Source of the DNA: an uncultured Dialister sp.
GTDB lineage: Bacteria > Bacillota > Negativicutes > Veillonellales > Dialisteraceae
Length of the DNA: 46,106 nt
Reading direction: 5' to 3'
Assembly: GCA_900543455.1 (NCBI GenBank)
Contig: UQRR01000007.1
Coordinates: 1-46,106 of the forward strand
Position 1 is the first letter of the stretch. Every line of letters begins with the position of its first letter. The notes beneath the pieces were generated by a model that saw nothing but the letters and a program-made list of their open reading frames with translations, searched no databases and was not told the origin of the DNA. The translations under genes and the position numbers were made by a program. Below, in pieces: positions 31,851 to 39,587 of this stretch.

Positions 31851-33341
31851 ATGAGTGAAACCATCTGGTCACTGCTGCCGCCAGTCGTGACGATTATTCT
31901 GGCATTGGCGACGAAGGAAGTCTACATGTCGCTGGCCATTGGCATTTTCATGGGTGCCTTTATGTTCACCGGCTTCAGCGTACTTGGTGCTATCGATACG
32001 ATGTTCAAGATCATGTCGGACAAGGTCGGGGGCAATGTGTACATCCTGGTTTTCCTGGTACTGCTCGGCATCATGGTAGCAGCCATTCAGAAATCAGGAG
32101 CTTCGCAGGCATATGGAGACTATGCAGCTCGCACGATCAAGGGGAAGAAGAGCGCACTCTTTGTCACCATGGTGCTTGGTATTTTGATTTTTATTGATGA
32201 CTATTTCAACTGCCTGACGGTCGGTACGGTCATGCGTCCTGTTACAGACCGCTTCAAGATCACCCGTGCGAAGCTCGCCTACATCATCGATGCGACAGCG
32301 GCGCCGGTCTGCATCATCGCTCCGGTCTCTTCCTGGGCGGCGGCAGTCACTTCTTCTTTGCCGGAGGGTAGCGACATCGATGGATTTGCGCTCTTCCTTT
32401 CGACCATTCCGCTGAATCTCTATGCATGGCTGACTGTCATTTTCATGCTGGTTCTCATCTGGGCGGGCAAAGACTTCTCCCGAATGGCTGCTTTTGAAAA
32501 GAAAAGCGGCGGCACGCTGGTGATTCCGGAAGAATACGCGGATGACGAATCGAGTGCGCCGGTGGGCAATGGCCGCATCATTGACCTTGTGCTCCCGCTC
32601 TTCGTTCTGATTTGCGGCTGTATCTTCGGCATGCTCTATACAGGCGGCATTCTGGAAGGCAAAGGCGTCGCGGACGCTTTCGCAAACTGTGAGTCTGCAA
32701 GAGGCCTTGTCATTGGCTCTTTCATTGCGCTTGTTTTCACCTTTGCTCTGTATATTCCAAGAAAGGTGCTTTCCTTTGGCACGTTCTGCTCCTGCTTCGG
32801 CGAAGGTTTCAAGCAGATGACATCGGCCATCATGATCCTGACGCTCGCATGGACGCTCTCCGGCGTGGTCGGCAAGGAATACCTGAATATCGGCGGCTAT
32901 GTAGGAAATGTGGTCAGCGATAATGCGTCGGTGGCCATCATGCTCCCTGCACTCTTCTTCCTGGTGGCGATCGGTCTTGCTTTTGCGACCGGTACCTCCT
33001 GGGGGACCTTCGGCATTCTGATCCCGATCGTGCTGGCTGTCGTGAATAATGACCAGAATCTCATGGTCATGACGGTCGCTGCGGTGCTGGCTGGCTCTGT
33101 CGGCGGCGATCATATTTCTCCGATCTCCGATACGACGATTCTGGCTTCGGCGGGCGCACAGTGTCATCATATCGACCATGTCTCAACACAGATCCCCTAT
33201 GTCATGGTGGTCGCTTCGAGCTGCGTCGTCGGTTACCTGGTGGATGGATTCACCGGAAACGGTCTGGCAGGCGGCGTGGTGGCGCTCGTCATGATGCTCG
33301 CTATCCAGTTCTTTTTCCTGAAATTCCGCTCAAATGGATAA
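31851..33341 (+). CDS. NhaC-family Na+/H+ antiporter
   Basis: The ATG at 31851 follows GATGAGGGA; the frame is open to 31821. The 496-residue integral membrane protein has roughly 12 helices. IFIDDYFNCLTVGTVMRPVTDRFKITRAKLAYIID and APVCIIAPVSSWAAAVTSSLP are characteristic of the Na_H_antiporter/NhaC group, as is the later GDHISPISDTTILASAGAQCHHIDHVSTQIPY block. It should exchange Na+ or an organic acid/amine for protons. A strong terminator follows four bases after the stop codon. Confidence 0.9.
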   Translation: MSETIWSLLPPVVTIILALATKEVYMSLAIGIFMGAFMFTGFSVLGAIDTMFKIMSDKVGGNVYILVFLVLLGIMVAAIQKSGASQAYGDYAARTIKGKKSALFVTMVLGILIFIDDYFNCLTVGTVMRPVTDRFKITRAKLAYIIDATAAPVCIIAPVSSWAAAVTSSLPEGSDIDGFALFLSTIPLNLYAWLTVIFMLVLIWAGKDFSRMAAFEKKSGGTLVIPEEYADDESSAPVGNGRIIDLVLPLFVLICGCIFGMLYTGGILEGKGVADAFANCESARGLVIGSFIALVFTFALYIPRKVLSFGTFCSCFGEGFKQMTSAIMILTLAWTLSGVVGKEYLNIGGYVGNVVSDNASVAIMLPALFFLVAIGLAFATGTSWGTFGILIPIVLAVVNNDQNLMVMTVAAVLAGSVGGDHISPISDTTILASAGAQCHHIDHVSTQIPYVMVVASSCVVGYLVDGFTGNGLAGGVVALVMMLAIQFFFLKFRSNG

Positions 33342-33344
33342 ATG

Positions 33345-33379
33345 AAAAATCCTCACTTCGAAAGAAGTGAGGATTTTTT
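33345..33379 (+). terminator. Intrinsic terminator after the antiporter gene
   Basis: AAAAATCCTCACTTC pairs perfectly with GAAGTGAGGATTTTT around a 4-base loop, with a T6 tail. The heptad array starts immediately after it. Confidence 0.93.
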
Positions 33380-33380
33380 G

Positions 33381-33590
33381 TGTCCCTAGTCCCTAGTCCC
33401 TAGTCCCTAGTCCCTAGTCCCTAGTCCCTAGTCCCTAGTCCCTAGTCCCTAGTCCCTAGTCCCTGGTCCCTGGTCCCTAGTCCCTAGTCCCTAGTCCCTA
33501 GTCCCTGGTCCCTAGTCCCTAGTCCCTAGTCCCTAGTCCCTAGTCCCTAGTCCCTAGTCCCTAGTCCCTAGTCACCAGTCACCAACTGCT
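33381..33590. repeat. Long CCTAGTC heptanucleotide tandem array
   Basis: About 29 near-perfect copies of the 7-bp unit CCTAGTC run for about 205 bases; a few units read CCTGGTC and the last two CACCAGT. The array lies between the convergent antiporter and dehydrogenase genes and ends at the dehydrogenase stop codon. It is the longest and most uniform repeat in the window. Confidence 0.97.
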
Positions 33591-34347
33591 ATTTCTTGCT
33601 TACAAGGAAGCCTGTCCCCTGCTGGGCAGCCATGATGACAACATCACTAATCTGGACTCGCTTCGGACGGCTGACAACGAAGGCGATGACATCGGCGATG
33701 TCCTCTGCCTGCAGCGCATCAATGCCTGCATAGACGGACGCGGCACGTTTCGTATCGCCGTGGAAGCGGACTTCGCTGAATGGTGTCTCCACAAGGCCCG
33801 GCTGGATGGTGGTGATTTTCACATCGCTGGCCATGACATCGATGCGAAGACCATCGCTGAAGGTTTTGACAGCGGCCTTTGTCGCGCAGTAGACGGCGGC
33901 ACCGGCATAGGCGTACAGGCCGGCCGTGGAGCCGAGGTTTACGACGTGTCCATGATTCCGTTTCACCATCGCGGGGAGGAAGGCTCGTGTGACGAGGAAG
34001 AGACCTTTGATATTCGTATCGATCATTTCCATCGTGTCTTCCGGATCCGTGTCCTGATAGGGCTCAAGGCCTCTGGCAAGGCCTGCGTCATTCACGAGTA
34101 CATCCGGTGCACCGAAGGTATCCAGTACTTCAGAGGTGACGTCCAGAATGGCAGCGCGGTCCTGTACATCCAGCGCGTAGGTCGTGACCTTCACGCCGCT
34201 TTCTTTCTCGATGTCCGCTTTCACGCTCGCGAGTTTTTCTGTATTTCTGGCAGCGAGTACCAGATCATAGTGAGAGGCAGCCAGTGCTTTGGCAGTGGCA
34301 AGGCCGATGCCGCTCGTGGCACCGGTGATAAATGCGTATGGATTCAT
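33589..34347 (-). CDS. Short-chain dehydrogenase/reductase (YdfG-like)
   Basis: The ATG at 34347 follows a perfect AAGGAGGTTTTCTT site. The 252-residue protein is a classical SDR: cofactor motif TGATSGIG at about 8-15, NDAG (usually NNAG) near 88, catalytic Ser in NLGSTAG, and YCATK as the YxxxK dyad near 152-156. An arginine after the first strand (LAARNTEKL) favours NADP(H). The tail (EDIADVIAFVVSRPKRVQISDVVIM) matches the YdfG branch, which oxidises serine and 3-hydroxy acids. The actual substrate is uncertain. Confidence 0.9.
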   Translation of the reverse strand: MNPYAFITGATSGIGLATAKALAASHYDLVLAARNTEKLASVKADIEKESGVKVTTYALDVQDRAAILDVTSEVLDTFGAPDVLVNDAGLARGLEPYQDTDPEDTMEMIDTNIKGLFLVTRAFLPAMVKRNHGHVVNLGSTAGLYAYAGAAVYCATKAAVKTFSDGLRIDVMASDVKITTIQPGLVETPFSEVRFHGDTKRAASVYAGIDALQAEDIADVIAFVVSRPKRVQISDVVIMAAQQGTGFLVSKK

Positions 34348-34367
34348 AAGAAAACCTCCTTGAAAAT

Positions 34368-34498
34368 AATGGGTTCAGTGTTTCCCTTGAAATGAAGGTG
34401 GCGGCATCGCCGCGGATACATAGGAGGCGATGCCCGAAGGTAGCATTCAAGTCACCAGTCAACAGTCATCGGTCACTCGAAGCTACTCATCCCTATGC
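34368..34498 (-). repeat. Composite repeat facing the dehydrogenase gene
   Basis: In reverse orientation: GGGTTCAG, a GTGTTTCCC palindrome arm, GGTGGCGGCATCGCCGCGG hairpin, GGCGATGCCC, then AGTCACC-type heptads. The CTGAACC end points to the dehydrogenase start at 34347. Confidence 0.8.
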
Positions 34499-34560
34499 CC
34501 TTCTGCTATAATGATTATACAATGTCACGAGCAGAAATCCCATCAGAAAGGGGAATCATC

Positions 34561-35199
34561 ATGAAAATTTACGCGCTCTTCCTCGCTTCGCTTCTGGCCG
34601 TGGGCCTTTCTGGCTGCGGCGCAGAGACGAAACCAGCGGCTTCCTCGGCGCCCGCCGCTTCCTCGCAGTCTGCGTCCGTGAAGGCGATCCATGAGATCGC
34701 GCCGGCTTCAGAAAAGGTTTTCCAAGAGGCGTCTACTCTCTACGCCAAAGGGCAGAATCGGGAGGCACTTCTCACTTGTGATAAGGCGCTGGAAATCGAT
34801 CGGGAGAATTACAAAGCCCTTTCTCTGAAGGGGCTCATTCTGGCACTCGATGTCTCGCCGGAGCAGGGGATCGGGCAGATCTTGAAGGCGCTCAAAATTA
34901 ACCCTGATTACACGCAGGCTTTTTATGATATGGCGATGGCGCAGAAACTTGCCAAGCACTATGACGAATCGATTTCCTATTTCCAGAAAGTACTTGCTGT
35001 CGATCCGAAGAATACATGGTCTCTCTATGGGATCGCGACGAACTATGCGGATAAAAGGGATAAGGCGAATGCACTCTCTTATCTTGGAAAGGCGATGGCG
35101 CTTGACCCCGAGCATGTCCGCCCCGAGGCCATGCGGCAGGACCATTTCGAGTGGCTGAGAGGGGATAAGGATTTTTTGAAAATCGTGGGGGAGAAGTGA
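34561..35199 (+). CDS. TPR-repeat lipoprotein
   Basis: The start at 34561 follows AAAGGGGAATCATC; a TATAAT box is at 34507-34512, and the longer frame from 34495 overlaps it. The 212-residue product has lipobox GLSGC, an Ala/Ser-rich linker, and about four tetratricopeptide repeats (YAKGQNREALLTCDKALEID, YKALSLKGLILAL, QAFYDMAMAQKLAKHYDESI, AVDPKNTWSLYGIATNYADK). It is likely a surface- or periplasm-tethered protein-interaction module. The TGA stop is immediately followed by, and forms part of, a heptad run. Confidence 0.85.
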   Translation: MKIYALFLASLLAVGLSGCGAETKPAASSAPAASSQSASVKAIHEIAPASEKVFQEASTLYAKGQNREALLTCDKALEIDRENYKALSLKGLILALDVSPEQGIGQILKALKINPDYTQAFYDMAMAQKLAKHYDESISYFQKVLAVDPKNTWSLYGIATNYADKRDKANALSYLGKAMALDPEHVRPEAMRQDHFEWLRGDKDFLKIVGEK

Positions 35200-35425
35200 C
35201 TAGTGATTGGTGGCTGGTGACTGGTGACTGGTAGCTGGTGGCTGGTGACTGGTAGCTAGGGATTAGGTTTGCGATACGAGAAAACCGCTAGTTTCAAATC
35301 TCCGTGGCGCTTCCATCATTTTATGCGCCGCATCACCATTTCTCATTTCTAATTTCTTATTCAATCGAGGCTTTCAAACGTAATCAAGGGGCGCCCCGCC
35401 CCACGAGCTAACCCTGAACCTTTAT
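35198..35425 (+). repeat. Composite repeat upstream of the 35464 gene
   Basis: TGACTGG/TAGCTGG heptads start at the preceding stop codon. They are followed by GTGGCGCTTCCATCATTTTATGCGCCGC, ATTTCTCATTTCTAATTTC heptads, TCGAGGCTTTCAAACGTAATCAAGG and CGAGCTAACCCTGAACC, 35 bases before the next ATG. Confidence 0.9.
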
Positions 35426-35463
35426 TTGTGTTTTCTTAAGTCATTTTTTCAAGGAGTGTATGC

Positions 35464-35778
35464 ATGAAAGGTATGAAATATGCGATCATGTGCTCGGCAC
35501 TGTCGCTCGTTTTTTATTATCACAATCTGATGATCGGTGGCGGCTTCTGGGGCTATATGGCGGGCATCATCTATCTTTTCACCTATCGCGCACACAGTAC
35601 GCTCCTTGCGATCGGATGCATCGCGACGGCGATTCTGACTGTCATGTATTTTCCGTGGGAGTTTTCCTTGAAAGGCTATCTGCAGGTCGGCGTCGCCTGG
35701 TCGATGACGATCCTCGGGCTCACTGCGGTGCTGACGGTGGTTTCCCTGCTGCATAAGATCGTGGGGAAGAAGGAGTGA
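35464..35778 (+). CDS. Small integral membrane protein of unknown function
   Basis: The ATG at 35464 follows AAGGAGTGTATGC. The 104-residue product has three to four hydrophobic helices (IMCSALSLVFYY, FWGYMAGIIYLFTY, LLAIGCIATAILTVMYF, WSMTILGLTAVLTVVSLL) and a short lysine-rich tail. I recognise no family. An overlapping frame at 35460-35756 would give a cysteine/histidine-rich product and is regarded as a shadow. The stop codon opens a heptad run. Confidence 0.65.
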   Translation: MKGMKYAIMCSALSLVFYYHNLMIGGGFWGYMAGIIYLFTYRAHSTLLAIGCIATAILTVMYFPWEFSLKGYLQVGVAWSMTILGLTAVLTVVSLLHKIVGKKE

Positions 35779-36105
35779 CTGGTGACTAGGAGACTAGGAG
35801 ATATCAGACTTCTGTATCGGCATGTCGAGCAAAGCGAGAAATCTTTGTCATTCGCGGTCAAACGGGTCATGTTCGACAAACTTAAATTAGTAGCTAGGGA
35901 TTAGTAGCTAGGGGTTAGGGGTCTCAAGTGACTAGTGACTGGAATGCCAGCTCATGGCATCGCCATTATTTATACTTCGCGGCGCTTTCATATTTTTATG
36001 CGCCGTACCACCATTTCGCATTTCTCATTTCTAATTTCTCATTCAATCGAGGCTTTCAAACGTAATCAAAGGGCAGCACGCCCCAAAGGCTGACCCTGCG
36101 CCTTT
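35776..36105 (+). repeat. Solo MITE end and composite repeat upstream of the DUF4321 gene
   Basis: TGACTGG/TGACTAGG units and the solo element GTATCGGCATGTCGAGCAAAG (35814-35870) are followed by GGATTAGTAGCTAGG heptads, the ATGCCA/TGGCAT hairpin, GCATCGCC, a GCGGCGC hairpin, ATTTCTC/ATTTCTA heptads, GAGGCTTTCAAACGTAATCAAAGGG and GGCTGACCCTGCGCC. This occupies almost all of the 352-base gap. Confidence 0.9.
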
Positions 36106-36130
36106 TCATTTTTTTAACAACGAGGAATCT

Positions 36131-36394
36131 ATGCGATTTTCAAAAGGATTTTTTTCACTACTTTTATTTTTAGCCGCCGGCGCTTTGATCGGAGGCATCT
36201 TGGGACAGGTGCTCGGCAGTGCGAACCTTGTCGGCCTCATGCCTTTCCTGACGGAAACCTATGAGATTTTCAATATACAGAACATCGCCCTGAATCTGGG
36301 CATCATGCAGATCCATTTCGGCATCCGCTTCGCGCCGAATCTCATCAGCATCCTCGGCATCCTTGTCGCGTGGTGGCTGTATGAGAAGTTTTGA
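36131..36394 (+). CDS. DUF4321 membrane protein
   Basis: The start follows ACGAGGAATCT. The 87-residue protein has an N-terminal glycine-rich helix (LLLFLAAGALIGGILGQVLG) and a C-terminal helix (NLISILGILVAWWLYEKF) around a loop with LNLGIMQIHFGIRFAPN. That pattern is DUF4321, a small Firmicute membrane protein usually beside maf and radC. radC does follow here. Function unknown. Confidence 0.82.
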   Translation: MRFSKGFFSLLLFLAAGALIGGILGQVLGSANLVGLMPFLTETYEIFNIQNIALNLGIMQIHFGIRFAPNLISILGILVAWWLYEKF

Positions 36395-36399
36395 GATGG

Positions 36400-36535
36400 G
36401 AAGACTGAGAGACTAGAAGACTTTTTAGACTTACGGTATCTGACATCTGAAGTCTAAAGTCTCCTTGACCAGTCACTAGTCACTAGTCACCAGTCACCAG
36501 CTACTAGTCCCAAGTCACCAGTACATGACATTTGA
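36400..36535. repeat. Heptad repeats between the DUF4321 and radC genes
   Basis: AGACTAGA, ATCTGACATCTGAAG and AGTCACT/AGTCACC units follow one another in a 7-bp rhythm. Confidence 0.85.
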
Positions 36536-36566
36536 AACACCGGATTTCCAGTAAAGTGAGGATACG

Positions 36567-37253
36567 ATGATGCTTATCCGTGAAATGCGAAGCGAAGACA
36601 AACCGAGAGAGCGTTTTCAGGAATCCCCGAAGATGGCCAGCATGACGGATCTCGTTGCGATCCTTTTGCGAACGGGCCGGCAGGGATATTCCGTCATGCA
36701 GCTGGCGCAGGATGTCGTGGACCAGCTCGAGCAGACGGTGGGCATCAATGGCTATGAGGATCTTCACTGGCGGGATCTCACGGATATCAAAGGCATCGGC
36801 CCGGACAAGGCCGTCACTATCTGTGCGGCGATCGAGCTCGGGCGGCGTCTGACCTATATATATGATAAAAGAAAACTAGAGAATTTCAGCACGCCGGAGA
36901 AGGTCTCCGCCTTTTTCATGGAGCGTCTCCGGCACGAGACGCAGGAGCATTTCCTTGTCGCCTTTGTCAATGTGAAGAACCGGCTCTTGGGGTACAAAGA
37001 AGTTTCCATCGGCGGGCTGAATGAGACGCCCGTCGACATCAAAGAGGCGATGAAGTGGGCGATCCGCTACAAAGCCTTCGGACTCATCCTCCTGCATAAT
37101 CACCCTTCCGGCTATCCGGAGCCGTCGAAAGAGGACATCGAGATGACGAAGACCTTCGCCAAGGCCGCCCAGCTCCTCGATATGGAGGTCCTCGATCATG
37201 TCATCATAGGAGACGGGATCTATGTGAGTCTGCATGAGAGAGGGGTTATTTGA
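36567..37253 (+). CDS. radC: RadC-family JAB-domain protein
   Basis: The start follows GTGAGGATACG. The 228-residue protein has a UPF0758 N-terminal helical region with a helix-hairpin-helix (LTDIKGIGPDKAVTICAAIELG). A C-terminal JAB1/MPN-like domain follows, with the zinc-ligand motif LLHNHPSGYPEPSKED and an upstream glutamate-containing strand. It is a putative nuclease or repair-associated protein; the original link to RecA-dependent repair is disputed. The two ATG codons in tandem (36567, 36570) make the first residue ambiguous. Confidence 0.92.
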   Translation: MMLIREMRSEDKPRERFQESPKMASMTDLVAILLRTGRQGYSVMQLAQDVVDQLEQTVGINGYEDLHWRDLTDIKGIGPDKAVTICAAIELGRRLTYIYDKRKLENFSTPEKVSAFFMERLRHETQEHFLVAFVNVKNRLLGYKEVSIGGLNETPVDIKEAMKWAIRYKAFGLILLHNHPSGYPEPSKEDIEMTKTFAKAAQLLDMEVLDHVIIGDGIYVSLHERGVI

Positions 37254-37254
37254 G

Positions 37255-37438
37255 ATTAGAAGACTAGGAGACGTCAGATATTAGACTTCAGATATCAGAT
37301 TCAGATTTCATAAAGCAGGCGTCTCATGGTCGCTCTCAATGGGGAGAAAGAGGAGACACTTTGGTCTAGTCACCAGTCACCAGTCACTAGTCACCTCTAA
37401 TCCCTAGCCACTAATCCCAGTCCCTAGTCCCCTCCATT
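37255..37438. repeat. Heptad repeats downstream of radC
   Basis: AGACTAGGAGAC and ATATCAG-type units at 37258-37306 and AGTCACC/AGTCCCT units at 37368-37432 are separated by a short unique segment. Confidence 0.85.
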
Positions 37439-37449
37439 CCCAGATATGC

Positions 37450-37455
37450 TATAAT
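37450..37455 (+). promoter_or_regulatory. -10 box upstream of the 37497 gene
   Basis: A consensus TATAAT lies 42 bp before the ATG. The -35 region falls in the end of the heptad run and has no good match. Confidence 0.5.
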
Positions 37456-37496
37456 ATATGAGATATAAAAATTTTAGTAAAGGACAGGTGTGAGCC

Positions 37497-37838
37497 ATGG
37501 AAGAAATGGAAAAAGGAAAACGTTATTCCGCAGAAGACAAGGGATATACCAGCAAGATTTATGAAATCCGCTGGATCCCTGTCACGGAAAGAGAAGAATA
37601 TCAGGAAGGCCCGACCAGAGACGCGCTCCTGAAGCTCAAAGAAAAAATGGCGGAAAAAGATTTCGACAAATACATCGAAAACGGCGTCATCCGTGTGACC
37701 TATGATGAAGGCCGTCTGATGATCATCGTGAAGTCGGAGATCTACCGCACCATGCTGATGGGCCCCTTCTACAATGCCATCTGCGAAGCCTTCGATGTGG
37801 GACATTTCCGCGTTGTCAGCCAGGTGAATGGGTACTGA
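37497..37838 (+). CDS. Conserved-looking hypothetical protein
   Basis: The 113-residue protein starts after CAGGTGTGAGCC. It is charged and soluble, without signal peptide or membrane segment. An alpha/beta pattern is suggested: KIYEIRWIPVTER (strand), ALLKLKEKMAEKDFDKYI (helix), VIRVTYDEGRLMIIVKSEIYRTML (two strands). No family was recognised. It has its own -10 box and terminator, so it appears to be a real monocistronic gene. Confidence 0.7.
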   Translation: MEEMEKGKRYSAEDKGYTSKIYEIRWIPVTEREEYQEGPTRDALLKLKEKMAEKDFDKYIENGVIRVTYDEGRLMIIVKSEIYRTMLMGPFYNAICEAFDVGHFRVVSQVNGY

Positions 37839-37878
37839 TCGGAGCGGGAACGCGGTTCTGATCGAGAGGAGAAGGATA

Positions 37879-37904
37879 GGCGAGCCGGATGGCCCGCCTT
37901 TTTT
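37879..37904 (+). terminator. Intrinsic terminator after the 37497 gene
   Basis: GGCG-GCC pairs with GGC-CGCC with one bulge on each side, followed by a T6 run. Confidence 0.8.
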
Positions 37905-37979
37905 CTTGCGAACTTTCCCATCATCCGCTATAATTTTCATAGTCTAATGAAAAACTCAGTCATCTATCCGAGGCTTCTT

Positions 37980-39587
37980 ATGAGATTCCGATTTCTACTT
38001 ATCCTCTGTATCGCTCTTTTCTCCAGCCTTCTTCCGGCAGAATGCCGCGGGGAGGCTCTTTTGCGTGCAGCGTTCCCGTATGCTCTGACGAAGGAGGAAG
38101 GCGTCGCCCATGCGGGGAGCACGCAGCTTCTCTATATTTCCGTGCAGAATTTCGGCAATGAAGAGGAAGCTGCCGAGATCACCGCGGCATTGCCGGAGGA
38201 ATTCACGGCACTGGCCGGAGACGGCTGGGAGGTGGACGGGCAGGAGGTGCGTATCCACTGGACGCTTCCGGCTGACTATGGCGAGCAGTTCCTCGCGGTC
38301 CCTGTGAAATGCAGTGAAGCGGCGGGGGAAGGCGTTTACGAGATACCGGTCTCCCTTCGGACGAAAGAGGGCGTGAAAGAGGAGCGGATTTCTTTCACGG
38401 CGGGACCGGCGGAAGAGGAGCAGGACAAGAAGGCAGCGCAGTCATGGTATATCCAGTCGGTGCTGCTTCCGGTGAATGAGGACGGGGAGCGGGATGCCAG
38501 ACAGGCGAAGGATACGCTCGTCACGCCGGATGTGACACTGGAGAATATGAAGAACCGTCTGACGGGCGGACGCAGTGTGGACTGGGATGCGATCACGGCG
38601 AAGCCGAATACATACTTTCTTCTGGATATGAGAAATCCGAAGAAGGATGTGCGGACGATCCATCTCTCGGCGGAGCTCGTCGACAAGGAGACGGGGGAGG
38701 TGCGCCCCGGGCTCGTCGCGGCAGCCGGTGAGGGGGAGTCTGTCGATCGGACGAAAATGGGAAGTGAGGCTGTTCTCTCTCTGAATGGTCATAAAATGCA
38801 GACGGCGGTGGTGCCGCTGTATGTGGATCCCTTCTCGATCGCAGAGGGAGACTATGCGCTGCGCCTTTCTCTGTTTGACGGAGAGACAGAGCGTGTGACG
38901 GAGCTGCCGCTCACGGTCGTGAAGAAGCGGAGCGTGGGATTTGCGACGCTAGGCTTTGCGCTTCTTTCTCTTCTCGCGCTGGCAGTCTCCATCGGTGGGC
39001 TGAAGCGCTGCATCCTCTCCATCGGAGCGAAGGGGGATATCACGGTATCGCTCTTTGCGGCGATGGCTTTCGGCGGTGTCGTCGTGCCGGTGACGCTTCT
39101 GGGAGATTTCCTGCATGTCCTCTTGGGGCCTTTCTCCGGACTGGTGACGGGCCTCCTCTCGGGGGTCGTGCAGTACCTGCTTCTGGTTTCGCTGCTGGTT
39201 CTTTTCCGCAGGCCGGGGGTCTGCGCGCTCTTTTTCCTCATGCGCTGGATGCTCTCGGCGGTACTTTTTGGCCGCGTGACGCCGGTGGGGATTCTGATCT
39301 GTGCGGTGTCCATCGTGATCTTGGAAACGACGCTTTACCTCGCAGGTTTCTATCGAAAGAAGGAACTGACGCCGCTCTACGCGATGGGGATTTCCTTCCT
39401 GATCGGGCTTTGCGATGCGGGGATCACCTTTGTGAATATGGAACAGCTGATGTTCTTTTATCGGTTATATTATGCAGACTGGTTCATCGGGCTTTACATG
39501 CTGATGAATGGTCTCTTGTACAGTACACTCGGCAGCTGGATGGGCTATCGCATCGGCAGCCGCTTGAAGCAGGTGATGGGGACATGA
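37980..39587 (+). CDS. ECF-type transporter S-like subunit with large extracytoplasmic domain
   Basis: The ATG at 37980 follows CCGAGGCTTCTT, with TATAAT at 37930; the ATG at 37947 has no ribosome binding site. The 535-residue product has a signal-like N-terminus (MRFRFLLILCIALFSSLLP). Residues about 28-325 form beta-rich extracytoplasmic domains (STQLLYISVQNFGNEEEAAEITAALP resembles an NPCBM/Ig-like fold). Residues about 326-535 carry 7-8 membrane helices. The membrane half (GPFSGLVTGLLSGVVQYLLL, RRPGVCALFFLMRWMLSAVLFG) resembles YkoE-type ECF S components. Its stop overlaps the start of a fused double ATPase, followed by the T subunit, the same order as ykoEDC. Substrate (vitamin, metal or other) is unknown. 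The fusion is unusual. Confidence 0.72.
   Translation: MRFRFLLILCIALFSSLLPAECRGEALLRAAFPYALTKEEGVAHAGSTQLLYISVQNFGNEEEAAEITAALPEEFTALAGDGWEVDGQEVRIHWTLPADYGEQFLAVPVKCSEAAGEGVYEIPVSLRTKEGVKEERISFTAGPAEEEQDKKAAQSWYIQSVLLPVNEDGERDARQAKDTLVTPDVTLENMKNRLTGGRSVDWDAITAKPNTYFLLDMRNPKKDVRTIHLSAELVDKETGEVRPGLVAAAGEGESVDRTKMGSEAVLSLNGHKMQTAVVPLYVDPFSIAEGDYALRLSLFDGETERVTELPLTVVKKRSVGFATLGFALLSLLALAVSIGGLKRCILSIGAKGDITVSLFAAMAFGGVVVPVTLLGDFLHVLLGPFSGLVTGLLSGVVQYLLLVSLLVLFRRPGVCALFFLMRWMLSAVLFGRVTPVGILICAVSIVILETTLYLAGFYRKKELTPLYAMGISFLIGLCDAGITFVNMEQLMFFYRLYYADWFIGLYMLMNGLLYSTLGSWMGYRIGSRLKQVMGT

Noticed and set aside
33381..33590. CRISPR-like array
   Set aside because: The unit is 7 bp with no spacers between copies and no cas genes are present, so it is a simple tandem repeat.
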